Shown: piece after piece, positions 35,100-46,975 of the stretch
Layout of the letters: every line of letters starts with the position of its first letter
Numbering within the stretch: the stretch's first letter is position 1
NCBI GenBank assembly: GCA_037074615.1
Contig: CM073562.1
Span: 11,083,001-11,147,000, forward strand
Origin: Leucaena leucocephala
Taxonomy: Eukaryota; Streptophyta; Magnoliopsida; Fabales; Fabaceae
Direction: 5' to 3'
Length of the DNA stretch: 64,000 bases
Program-made: the position numbers and the translations under genes
The notes under the pieces: generated by a model
Databases searched by the model: none
What the model was told of the DNA's origin: nothing
Seen by the model: the letters and a program-made list of their open reading frames with translations, nothing else

Positions 35100-38000
35100 T
35101 GTAATATCCTTACTTTTATACGTCTTATGGATCATTCATTAGCATTTAGAACCACTTACAAGACCTTAGAAGTCCATTAGCCAAATCTGGAATTTTACTA
35201 TTTCTCGGGTTATTGTTCATATGGTATTCCAGATTACACAATTAACTTCAAAAAATCATAATTAATTCTAGAAAACTCAAAATGAAGTGGTTCAAAAAGA
35301 TACGTAAATATAACATCTTGAAATTTATGGAAAAAATAATTTCCAAACCAAATGATTAGTCTATTGATACATTTTATTCGTTGAAGTTTACTGTTGGTCA
35401 AAACTCTAGAAACAGATTTTGGTCCCTTACTTTGGAAATTCAGTTCTCTTTGTACAAACATCCAAATAAAGCGTTCTTAGTATCAAAACGAAGCTTGGCA
35501 TGTCATCTAAATGTATGTAAAATCTCATACATTTATTCCATCATTTACTATTTTTCATTATATCATAACCCTCACTGCTCAAATTGGTTATACAGCAATA
35601 ATACATTTAACAATTCTTCACATAACACACATATACTATTCAATCCCTAGTTTTTCTTCATGCTTCATCATCCTCTTTCATCATTCATAAACCTATGGGA
35701 TTGGGATTACATGGAAAGGTATGAGATTTCTGGGGAAATCTCAGTAGCAAACATTACTAAACAATGCATCCATTAATGTAACTACTTGTGCTTGCTTGTG
35801 AAAGTGTTATCATTGTGTAATGTGCATGCTTCCATGTAACATATGAAATATAATTAGCCAAAATAATCATAGAAACAGAGCTTCATACATAAGCACAATT
35901 GCAACATAATTCACCAAAACCATAGCACAATCAATTATAACATTCAATGCATACAAGTTTAGGATAAGTTTACTACCTTATACACTTGACTTTCTTTCCC
36001 TTCATCTTGCTTCTTTCTTCTCACTTTTCTTGAACATGTGGCTGCCTCTTTGGAGTATACCAATCAATTCCTAACATCACATAATCATTCATTCATCACA
36101 ATCCAACTTCCTTGAGCATTAAACTCACTTTAACTAACATAACTTCTTCTTGATTCTTGAACATTAAGCCCATTAACTTCCCTTAATCTTAACTAATGGA
36201 CATGGTCTTTGAATTAATTGATGTCTTGACTTTACCCTCCACAATTTCATCTTTTAAATCCATTTATGAGCTTAGAATCATGAGATTCCAGCTCCTTCAT
36301 CACATGCTGTACAGAACTGAAACTGCACTCAATATTTTCAAAAATTCTCATTTTGATTCCAATGCTTCCCATACTTGTTTCTCTACTTTATCCCACACAA
36401 TTTTTCATTTTAAAACCATTAGAAGCATCAAAATCATGAAATTCCAATCACTGTTCATATGTGTGAATAGTAACAGAGAAGGGTTTCAAAAACTACAACC
36501 TTAGAATTTCAATACTTTCAAGGTTCAAAACCTTTCCAATCCTACACAAAATCATCATCTAAATTCTAGAAGCATTAAATAATTGAAATTCCATTTTCTT
36601 ACTCATGAACAGTGCATACCGAATAGGGCACATCATGGCAAAGTTAAGAATATCAACTTGATTCAACAACCAATCTCTTAACTAGCTTGTTTAAGCTTCA
36701 ATCTTACATTTCTAACTTTAATTTCTTCTTTTCCCTTTCATCTAAGGTTTTTGGGCAGCACCACCCCTTAGATAAAACTCAAATTTTCTCCAATGAAAAC
36801 CCTAAGTTCAAGCTCCCAAATCAAAGGAAAATAAGTTAGGAGAGATTGCTTACCTTTAATCTCTAGCTTGCTTGAACTTTGGTACCTTGAATCTTCTTTG
36901 TCTTGGCTTGAGTTTTCATTTTGCAAGAGTTTCCCCAAGGGTCCATGAAGCCACATTTTTTCTGCATAATTGAGGGGGTATTTATAGCCAAAATCCATAG
37001 AAAATGAATGGCCAAGATTGATTTGGTTACTATTTGATCTAAAGGCTCACATTTAATCTTGAATTTAACTTTTTTTAAAAAGAATAATTATGACATCATG
37101 TGGGACAACTCAAGGGACACTTCATGGGCTTATGTGGTGAAATCTTAGGGGTAGGAAGCTTCTAGAAAAATTTTAGTCCAATCCGGTACTGATAGGAGTA
37201 GTTTTAAAACAACCAGACTGTTTTCTGTTCCTAATTTTTTATAATATTCCAGGATATATATTCTATCCTAGAAATCAATGTATATGATTCTCATACCCTT
37301 GACATGGTTATACTGAATATTTATCTACCATCCATCCCTTGGGAAATGACCAAAATACCCTTAGTGTCCTTTCTTACACTATATTGACCCTAAGGGTAAA
37401 ATTGTCTTTTTACCCCTCTTTGTACTGTCTTAGGGCCTATAATGTCTCTAACTAATCACATTTATACTATATGCCATATTTTTAGCCTGTCCTAGATGAC
37501 CAAAATACCCTCCATCCATCACTGGTAAAATATGGGCATCTAGGGGTATTTTCGTAATTTTGCACTTTTTCTGGACACTGGCCTCTTCTATTGATGAATT
37601 GATACCCTGAGTTTTGGGCCCTCCTTGGCATCATCATAGGCCAATATATGAGGTCATCTGATCTCATTCTATCCAGGCTCACATACCGATAAATTTCATT
37701 ATCGGATCACGGGTATTATCAAACTCCCATCAAAATTTACTGTTATGGGAATAAATTTTTGTACAGGACTTCTTCTGGGTTCTGTCAGATTCATAACATC
37801 TGATACTATAAGGCACACTTTCTTGTAATTCCCCCACTTATATCTGATATCCATGGAATCTGATAAAAATTCAGATAACTTTTAGACTATCAGATAATTT
37901 TCTGTTGTCTAGAGCTCTAATAAATTTCTGTATTATGCTAGATTAACCAGCGTAACTTTCTCTATTTACTGATAAAATGTGGGACTGAAAAAACTACCGG

Positions 38001-38289
38001 GCAGTTTTAACCCTTTTCGGGCTGACCTTTCCATAATTACAATTTTGCCCTTCATCTTTTTACTTAATTACATTTAAATCCCTTAACTTTTGAAAATTAC
38101 CACTTTTGGCCCAACTTTTGTTTCTAATTTAATTTTTGGCCTTTAACATTTTCTACTTTTCATTTTAATCATTCTCTTCCTTAAAGAATCATCTAACCTT
38201 TGTCATTTCTTCTATTCTTTGTCATAATCCTTTCCAAATCTTTTTCCACTATCAGTAGTATACCGATAGGAAAAAACCAGGATATGACA
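35100..38289 (-). mobile_element. Solo LTR, family A copy 2, with perfect 5-bp duplication
   Basis: The plus strand starts TGTAATATCC and ends GGATATGACA, so the LTR is on the minus strand (5' end TGTCATATCC). It is flanked on both sides by ATGAA (35095-35099 and 38290-38294). Its 3190 bp align in reverse with copy 1 along its length, including the start, the TATA region and the end. It has no coding sequence. It lies inside CACTA-2. The perfect duplication defines the termini of family A. Confidence 0.92.
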
Positions 38290-38294
38290 ATGAA

Positions 38295-41290
38295 CAAGGC
38301 ATAAGAAATTATCGCCATAAAGGGGATATGGGAGGCTATAACCATAGATGAAAGAATTTTGAAAGTTAGTTATTGTTTATGTATATAGTCATTTCATGTC
38401 GTAATTGTTTATCATTTTATTTTATGTGACTTACCTTATTTTATTGTCTACACAAGAACATGGCATATTGTTTTGTCAATCAAATAGAGTATAACAATAC
38501 CCAGTACGTCCAGGCCAATGGTGATCAAACCAGACTTAGCAGTTAGGCTATAAAGAGGTTGGATGTTAGCAACTCCTATATACCGATTGATCGTACTAGC
38601 GGCCTTAGTAGTCAGTTTGGGCAAAGGAGACTAGGTATAAGAAGGACATAATTGAGAGATGTAACTGTATCTCAGACTCAAGGGACCAAGATATTAATTC
38701 AATTTGACCATCATTGGAAGCCAATAGGAGAAAACGCTGGGAAGTATGCAAGTTTGATTAGCCTCTAATCCCGCAATAAGCCACCAATTAAGACAGAGAC
38801 TAGGAAAGATGTTGATAAAGAAGTGAAGCACTATCGTAGTATGTGAGGCACTTTTATCAATTTTTTCCTTAGTTATATCACTATTTAAACTAATTCAATG
38901 GCATGCATTATAGCTCACATATGATGTCTCTCAAAATTAGGCCTTAAAGGACAAGACCATACTAAGGTATGTGAACGTTGGAGGCCTCCAAGATACAACT
39001 AGATCGTCAATACATGCCTATCAAGCTAAAAGATGGCCAGCCTCGTCCTACTCCTTGCAATAAGTATACATTTATTGAAGAATAGACTTGCAGCAATTCT
39101 ATATGTAGCGAACTTTGTTAATAGCTATGGTGAGTTGATTCATTCTCTATTAATTCATTTTTGAGCATTCCTAATTGCCATAATAAAATGAAATTAATTT
39201 TTCCTCTACTAAGTCACAGCAAAAAGGGATAAAGCAATCGAAAATGGTTGCAAGAATTATTACTCCTACATAATGTCTTGTGAGGGGTATGCTAAGTCTG
39301 AACACAACTTGCTGTTAACAAAAGCAAAAGTTGTTAGAAGAAGCAAATTAATCCAATCCTTCTATTTTGCTTAATCTACTATCCCCTATTAATCACAAAG
39401 ATAAATGATTATATGCTCACCAAAAGAGGACCGGGTCTTACACATGTGAATAGGCTCAACTAGGTACGAAGAAGATTGTGAGCACCATTACTATTTTCTT
39501 TGAATTAGTTATATTAATACTTATGTTGAATTTGTTAATTACCTATAGTTACAAGACCAACTTAAACAATAAGAAGTTGAGGGATCTTTCAAGCCACAGG
39601 GCAGGATTGATATTTTGACTATTACTATAAGGAACAAAGAGCATAGAGGGTGTATTAGGGCATTCGTGGAGGGATGGGTGTAAGAGATTACTATAGACAA
39701 CCCAAAACATGCCATCCCTAAAATATGACACCTTAAGAAGAAGTGGATGCATTGTTGGCCACAATGAAAGCGGAGGTAGAGGTAGAGGTAGAAGCCCATA
39801 TGGTAAAGATGAACAAGGAAATGATGTGCATGATTAGCTCAGGACAGGAGGCAACTGCCCCTAACACACAATTGCCTGCAGCAATTCAAAACACAAAAGA
39901 GAGTTACATTGTAGGTCATACGTAAGAGGGTTTTGCAGTTGAAAAAGATAATCTCTATGACCTTTATGTGGAGGATCATCTTAAGTGTCTAGTAGAATGT
40001 GATAACATCCAAAACCTAGGTTCAACTGTCCACCAAGAGCAAATAAGAGATGTTAAGTAAGAGTGGTGGTTCTAGAAGAGATAATTGCATATACTACTGT
40101 CCCAATCCCCATGATGAGGTGAAGACAGTTGGGGAGGCCAAGTATAGTTTCTTCTTAGGGCTAGAGAATTTTGTGTCCTCCCACTCTAGCTCCCTTCAAC
40201 AAATTAGTTCCATAAAAGTCCCCCTAACTGTCACACAATGCGTGGTTCTCGTGGCATTTGCTTATCCAAATTTTGAAACAATAGTTTGGCAAATGGATCA
40301 TGTTGTGGGAAGTAAGGGGCAAATGTTTTGTTTAGATAAGGAGGATTTGGTCTTGTTAGGACATAAACATCAACTTATTATTTCCATCATGTAATTGTTT
40401 ATTATGTAAGTATCTTCTAAGTATATATTTATAATTCAAGAAATTTGCTCTTATAACTAACATGCATATGCACTATCGTAGGTACATGCAAAGCAAGTTG
40501 GACAAACTAGGCAAAATCAATAAGTTTGGATTCCTTTTCCTACATAAGATTCCATCGAGTGTCACCAATCTTGCAGATAGACATGAATACCTCTATAACA
40601 GAGGGGTTCAATGAAGCCAAACACATTAACTGCTTCATTCCACCATATTGCCATGAGTAAGAAAACACTTTTCATATCAATAATTGCTTTTTCAATTCTC
40701 TTTACACTTTTTTTAGTACCCATTGGCAGCTGGTTCTTTTATGAAAGAACAACCATACTATTGTCTTCTTATGCTCCCTTCACTACAATTTGGGTGGTAG
40801 TCTCAAGTGGATGATGAACTTGTGAGTTTTTTTCTACAAAATAATGCCCTTGATAATGATAAATAAGTTTCTAACTTTGGATTTCATAATAGGGCTATGA
40901 AGACAATTGCCAACTCTATTGCTGGTAAGAAAAGAAAGGACATAAAAGATCTTGAATGGATCATACAAAAGGTAATTTACTATATTAAAACTATTGATAT
41001 ATGTGTTTTCTATGCATGATTGCTAATGTCATGTTATTTTTAGAGTCATAAGCAACTAAAAGGGAGCAACCTGTGTGGCTTTCGTATGCTTAAGCACATA
41101 TATAATATTATCGTCTTAAAAAACACCTCACTTCTCTAAAAAGTTAAATTGCTTCATTTGATTAATGCTTTAATTATGATTTTGTTAATTTTTTTATAAT
41201 TAGACTGTTTGATTTAATGCTTTCATTTTTTAGATGTTCAATATTCGTGATCCTTTTCCTAGCAAGAAATTGAAGATATCCGCAATCTTC
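38295..41290 (+). pseudogene. CACTA-2 second ORF: transposase_24-like plus Ulp1-like remnant
   Basis: Starting near MAYCFVNQIEYNN (38461), a broken frame shows the conserved WKPIGENAGKYASLI block (about 38720-38765) typical of transposase_24 proteins. A glutamate-rich segment (EVEVEVEAHMVKMNKEM, about 39765-39825) follows. Near 40500-40600 a Ulp1-like block KINKFGFLFL occurs, and at about 41046-41100 SHKQLKGSNLCGFRMLKH carries the Cys-Gly of the protease. Stops and frameshifts are frequent. It is the diverged sibling of the second ORF of CACTA-1. Confidence 0.7.
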
Positions 41291-41952
41291 TGATTCACAC
41301 TACTAGAAAAACAAACTTTTAACAGTGGTTAAAAATGGCTTTTTATAGCGATTTTGGAGCAGCGTGAATTCTACCACATTATAAGTCAACCTTTTAATGA
41401 CATTTTGTAACCACCATTAAAGGTAACCTTTCACAGCATTTTTTTCCTAAAATTGTCGTGAAAGGATCACCTTTAACGACAGTTACAAAAAAACTATTGT
41501 TAATGGCTTTGTTTAAAACTTCCATGGAAAGCTTATTTCTTTTGGCTTTTTAACCTTTCCATGGCAGTTCTCCATTTAAAGTGGAAAGGTTTTCTTTCAT
41601 TTTTTTTTGTTAATTTTTTATTTTATACCATCCTGCATTTAGCATAATCAAGACAAACCAATTTTCAGGCAGCAAAGTATGAAGTCAACAATGCCAAAAT
41701 CCAAATGGTTATAAAATAATCAAAACTGGTAAACTTTCAATGAACCAGATAGATATTTGTACATCATATATACAAAAGGAAATGATTAAGTGATCAATCC
41801 TAAAGAAGTTAAAAGTTATTGATCAAATATTTATTAAAAATGTATTTTATCAAATATTTGTACATCATGTAATTAATTTAGTAATTAAACAAATATTTAT
41901 TATATACAATAAACTAATTTATTAATAGTTAATATTCACCCAAATTATTTCA

Positions 41953-42218
41953 CAATGAACACCCCAACAGCATATTTGTCATCTACTAAATCAAACTCTA
42001 TTATTTTAGGTTGAGCAGTTGTGAAAGGTGGGGTTTTGTTGAGGTTGAACCCTAATTTACTATAATCTCCACCAACCGCTTGCCTTTACAATGAACACCC
42101 CAACAATATATTTGTCATCTACTAAATCAAAATCTATTATTTTAGGTCAAGTAGTTGTGAAAGGTGGGGTTTTGTTGAGGTTGAACCCTAATTTACTATC
42201 ATCTCCACCAACCGCTTG
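41953..42218. repeat. 136-bp tandem duplication in the CACTA-3 transposase tail
   Basis: The unit starting CAATGAACACCCCAACA at 41953 is repeated immediately at 42089 with only a few differences through CCAACCGCTTGCCTTTAC. The second copy joins the DUF4216 coding frame on the minus strand (QGKGKRLVEM); the first copy is the distal one. It is a recent local duplication within the pseudogene. Confidence 0.9.
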
Positions 42219-45003
42219 CCTTTACCTTGGAGCACAATACAAAGATCTTTATTTAATGGATTGGTAATATAAAACACTTGTATTGCTTGACTTGCTAAGA
42301 TGAATGTCCCATCTAAGTATCCAACTCACTAAAGATCGATTGAAACAAATCCAAAGTTTTCATCTACTTGCACAGTGTTACTATTAACCCACTTACATTT
42401 GAAGATGGGAGCTTTAAATTTAGAGTAACTAACCTCTCAAATCTCTTCAATCACTCCATAATATGGAATGGACGCCAATTTTGACATTTTATCTTTTTAA
42501 CTAGCAAAATATCACTTCAGCGATAACCATCACCCTACTGTTATGCATAGTACTTTTATCATCTTGGGCTTTTGTGTAAAAAGAGTAATTATTTATGCAA
42601 TATCCTTCCTAACATACAATCTTAAAATAAGGCCCTACAGCTATCCTTTATATGGTCTTAAAAGGATTGTTATACTTTAACACCTCTTGTTTAAACTATT
42701 CTACAAAAAACCTGTTGTGCTAATTAGCTAGTTGGTTATTGCTCTTTCTTGGGTTCATATTCTTGTGAGTATCTAAGTAAGACAGAACTTCATATTTATT
42801 GTTTAAAATGTAAAGTTGTGCTTGCATCACTACTTTGCAAGACATGAACTTCACTTAGCACCCTGAGTTCCCTTGCTTTTTCTCCCCTAATCATGCTAAA
42901 ATTGAGGAAGTCTAACTGCCTTTACCCCAGCAAGATATGAGTTACAAAACTCAATAGCATCCTCAGCTACATATCTCTCAACAATTGATACCTCAGGTTG
43001 ATAAGAATTTTTATAATACCCTTTAAGGATTTTCATGTATATCTCAAACGGGTACATCTACCTCAAACACACAGGGCCACAATGTCTAATCTCACATACC
43101 ATGCGAGCTATTAAATGGACAATGATGTCAAAAAATGATGGAGGGAAGTGTATGTCCAACTGGGAGAGGATAATATAACATTCGTTTTCCAATTCATCCA
43201 ACTCAACAAGATCAATCATTTTGCTGCAAATAGCATTGAAGAACATACAAAGTCTAGTAATAATGCTCCTTATATCATCTTTTATAATGCCTCAAATAGT
43301 CACTAGTAGTAATTGTTGCATCAACATGTGGCAATCGTGGGACTTTATACATGTTATCTTTAAATTTTGTATTGAAACAAGCTTCCTAAAATTCGTATTA
43401 TACCCTTATGGAACCTTAATACCATGCAAACACTAACAAAGGCTTGTTTTTTCATAGTTTTGATAATGTGTGCGTCGCTGGGTATAAATAAGCTCTCTTA
43501 CTAGCCTCTCTTTGTTGTGGATGTAGAAGCATGCCAACAAGGCTCTCATACCCAAGATAACATGAACCCCTACAAACGTTGATACAGTTCTTCCGTAGTT
43601 AAAGATATTGGAGTTATTTCATATTCCTATGAGCCATTAAATGCCTTATTCAACCTACAGTAATAATGGTGTCAACATTAAACCTTCTATGAGAAAGGTA
43701 GACCCCCTTCCTTTTATGCTTGAGTTGCAAGTAGTTATTGCCTTATTCACATATGGGACATGCTTTATGCCCCTTAACACTTTAGCCTAAAAATTTTCCA
43801 AACGCTGGGAGTCATTTATCGTGGTGAAGATCATGACAAGTCGTTTGAATATCTCTTGTTTATATGTATCAAACACATCAATACCTTCCTCCCACAGTTT
43901 CTTCAAAATATTAATCAAAGGTTCCAAGTACACATCGATATCGTTTCCTTACAAACTAATATACTTTTGCTTTATACGTAACTAGGGAGGCAAGTTGTAA
44001 ATCACAAGGAGAACTAGCCAAGCACTTTATGTACTATTGAGATTACCATACGAATTGATTCCATCAATATATAGCCCAAGCTAAAAATTTCAGAGTTCAC
44101 AACCAAATTCAGGAAAATTATGATATATTGTTTCCATTGAGGAGAGTCAGCTGGGTGATGAAGTTGTACATAATTTATTTTCCTATTGCAATGTCATCTC
44201 TAGTTCTTTGCATCTATGGCGTTAGCAAACAAACGCTTAAACTGTGATATTATTAAAAGATACCACAACACCTTCGAAGGAGAACCTTTCATAATTTCAT
44301 CATAATCATCATCGTATTTCTTCACTTTGTATCTTAAAGTGCCATATTTATGGCACTTATTTAGCCCTTCATACTCATTTATATATAATATGTTGTCGTT
44401 AGGACACAGATGTATCTTCTTATAGGACAAACCCATATGGTACAACATTTTCTTTGCCATGTGCATTCCTTTTGGAAGTGTGTTGCCTACAAGAAGCGAA
44501 TCACTCAACAACTCATGTAATTCTATCAAACTAGAATCGGCCCAACCATTTCTCGATTTCAAATTCATCAATCGCAACACAAATTTCAACCTTGTGTACT
44601 CATCCTTACTCCCCAGGTACAATGGCATCTCAGCTTCAATTAGCAAACTATCACATATTAGAGAGAACTATGGAAAGGACTCAGCTCTAATATCACGAAA
44701 CGTATTTAGAATTCTACCCCTAAAGTTATTATTCACAACTTCCTCATTTTCACACAAATGAGTCCTTCTAATCTCACCATGCTAAATCTAATTTCTATAT
44801 CTTAAATTTATTCCATCATATATAAGATACTCTCTTATATCAGGAATAGACAATGGGTTATAGTTTAAACATTTGACATAGGGACAGAATAATAACCCAT
44901 CACTTTTCTTATAAGCATTCATCTCAACAAATTCAAGGAACCTTTCTATCCCATATTCATATTCTTTAATAGTTCTTATAGCTTTCATCCAACTACGATC
45001 CAT
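42200..45003 (-). pseudogene. TNP2-type CACTA transposase pseudogene (CACTA-3)
   Basis: The minus-strand start at 45003 reads MDRSWMKAIRT with LLFCPYVKCLN (transposase-associated domain). The next segment (44646-44200) has GWADSSLIELHELLSD, GNTLPKGMH, AKKMLYHMGLSYKKIHLCPN and ECHKYG-like metal residues, the N-terminal half of transposase_21. Around 44190-44030 the DSPQWKTI-like and FPEFG blocks and a GLYIDGINSYGN motif (expected DG-M-P in active enzymes) are visible with stops. DUF4218 is at 43246-43058 (PPSFFDIIVHLIARMVCEIR) and DUF4216 at about 42330-42200 (TFILASQAIQVFYITNP). It is more complete than the CACTA-1 copy, since the catalytic middle is retained, but is broken by many stops. Confidence 0.9.
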
Positions 45004-45088
45004 TATTCTACATTATCATTTAGAACAGTTGTCAAATTAAAGGGAATATGCTTGCCTTTTATATTTTATAAACATTTTGGCAGAGTTT

Positions 45089-46975
45089 TGTAAGGAATTG
45101 GAAGACACGCAGCGGAAATTAATTTAAAAATTTTTCCATTTCTTGCCAGGATCTATCGTATGTGTTTAAGTCAAGTGGGAAGAAGCATTACCCTCAGTGT
45201 TTCTCAGTGACTTCCATAGCTTCTCTCCACGGCTGGTGATCTCTTTCCGATCGTAAGGAGACGTCCATAGCTTCTCTCCGCGGCTCGTGCTCTCTTTTTG
45301 ATCGCAAGAAGTCGACTCCTCAGGTCGTCTTCCTCTACTGGTATCCACACGAACATCGTTCCAACCACGAACGACGTGCTAGCGTCTTCTGTCCCTCCAA
45401 GGCTTTCTCAAGAGTTCGTCCTCTCCATCTCTACTTCAGCAGTTTCTTATCTGCAAACCTTTTGCAAATTCCGTTCGGCCCTTTTGTGTTATGTGTTGTA
45501 TTCAAAACGTAGCTCCTAAAATTGGATATATAGGATGCTCCGCGTTTTTCTCAACCGAATTGGATTTTGGAATTAATCTATATTAATTCCGAATACAATA
45601 TCACATATTGTATAATTTGATAAGAAACTAATTAAATAAATAATATTTATATTAAATCCATCCCACAGATTTAATTCACCTATTTATTTAATTTAAATAA
45701 AGATAAGATTGGACTGTATTTGATTTATTCTCATAAATCAAATTTGAGATATCCTATCAATTTGAATTTCAAATTCAAACGTGATAGAGATTTAATTTAT
45801 CCTTATAAATTAAATCTTGTAAATATCTCTTATATGAGATATCCTATCAATTTGAATTTCAAATTCAAACGTGATAGAGATTTAATTTATCCTTATAAAT
45901 TAAATCTTGTAAATATCTCTTATATGAGATATCCTATCAATTTGAATTTCAAATTTAAACGTGATAGAGATTTAATTTATCCTTATAAATTAAATCCTAT
46001 ATATCCCTTATATATAATATATATATACGAATTTATATATATACGAATATAAATATAAATAAATATATACATCAACCTTGGATCATTCATTGAATCTAGA
46101 CACGTCTTAGATTCAATGAATCTGGACATCATAGCTCGTGTTGGGCTATTTTGTATGCGACCCTGTAGGCCCATATGAAGTTGGCAGTGGGCCATTTGCT
46201 ATACTGGCCCACAAGTCGCAAGTGGTCTCTAGCAAGACATAACGACTACCCAAATCATATGAGAATCGATAAACGATGTAACCTTTTATACAACCATATC
46301 ATGTCCCTTCTGTCACGTGATATTTTGGTCATGGATGAGGCATGGATAATGTCATCCTCCTATTCCTGACCGTTACTTTCTCGATCCCTGAGTAGTCTGA
46401 TTATAGAAATGGAACTACCTTTCCATTACAGTATGGCCATACATTTCTCAGACTCACTCATCGAGGGGCCCAGTAATATCTCTCTACGAATGTGAGGGAC
46501 AAATTCCATCTTGACCATTCACATTCCTCCGCATGAAAAACCACTAAACCCGAACATAGTCTTTATGATCACTCGGTCAAAAGTGACTTTTGACTAGGCC
46601 AAAGATGAGTGTTTGTCATGTAGGAATCCATGATGATCTCAGGTCAAAGGGCATAGTGACATGGTTTGTATATGAGAGAAGATTATGACGTAACCCATGC
46701 AACTCTCTCATAGCGGGTCGGTCCAACACCTTGTACTCTTACATGTGCATATAACTTTGATTTATATCTCTATACATCTTCAAAGTCATACTGGTCTTAT
46801 TTCATCTTTGCTCCCGCACAGATGACTGACCAGGGACATTTAGGATAAGATCATGAATTATCCAAGGATGGTTATCACAGTAAACATGCAAATAATATGA
46901 TAACACAATTAATAAATTCATAAATCAATAATGTTCATAAGACAATGATTGGCCCCTAGGGCATGTTTTCCAACA
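45089..46975 (-). mobile_element. Solo LTR, family B copy 2, with perfect 5-bp duplication
   Basis: The plus strand starts TGTAAGGAATTGGAAG and ends CATGTTTTCCAACA. It is flanked on both sides by AGTTT (45084-45088 and 46976-46980). It aligns in reverse with the copy at 22530-24288 along its length (for example CACACGAAC near 45346 and GGATCGAGAA-type blocks). It differs in having three rather than two of the 90-bp repeats and an extra ~70-bp duplicated block near 45220-45310 (CCATAGCTTCTCTCC twice). It is non-coding, and the termini suit a copia-type LTR. Confidence 0.92.
45751..46000. repeat. Three 90-bp tandem repeats inside LTR family B
   Basis: Units start at 45751, 45841 and 45931 (ATCCTATCAATTTGAATTTC). 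The first two are virtually identical and the third is shortened and slightly diverged. Because 90 is a multiple of three, one frame stays open across them and gives a 30-residue protein repeat, but this is not a gene. The copy at 23500-23655 has two units. Confidence 0.95.

Larger units (their letters stand above)
34746..41297 (+). mobile_element. CACTA-2: truncated CACTA remnant
   Basis: Plus-strand remnants occur in the same order as in CACTA-1: a DUF4216 piece (34746-35087), a transposase_24-like block (38470-38840), a charged coiled segment (39740-39920) and a Ulp1-like end (40490-41290). The TNP2 N-terminus and left terminus are missing. A family A solo LTR sits between DUF4216 and the second ORF. 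At 41298 the element is cut by the terminus of CACTA-3. Similarity to CACTA-1 proteins is evident but they are different copies. Confidence 0.75.
41298..45088 (-). mobile_element. CACTA-3: CACTA element with intact left terminus
   Basis: It opens with CACTACTAGAAAAAC at 41298, the canonical CACTA end. The first ~300 bp carry subterminal motifs of a different type from CACTA-1 (AACAGTGGTTAAAA, AACGACAGTTAC, ACCATTAAAGGTAA). A minus-strand TNP2-type transposase pseudogene fills 42.2-45.0 kb. The right terminus is not found: a family B solo LTR begins at 45089, and beyond 46976 I see no matching inverted end, so the listed end is where recognisable CACTA sequence stops. It inserted into the Ulp1-like end of CACTA-2. 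Confidence 0.8.

Noticed and set aside
45720..46052. 110-residue protein made of 30-residue repeats
   Set aside because: It is the translation of 90-bp tandem repeats inside a solo LTR; the related LTR at 22530-24288 shows the same on the other strand.
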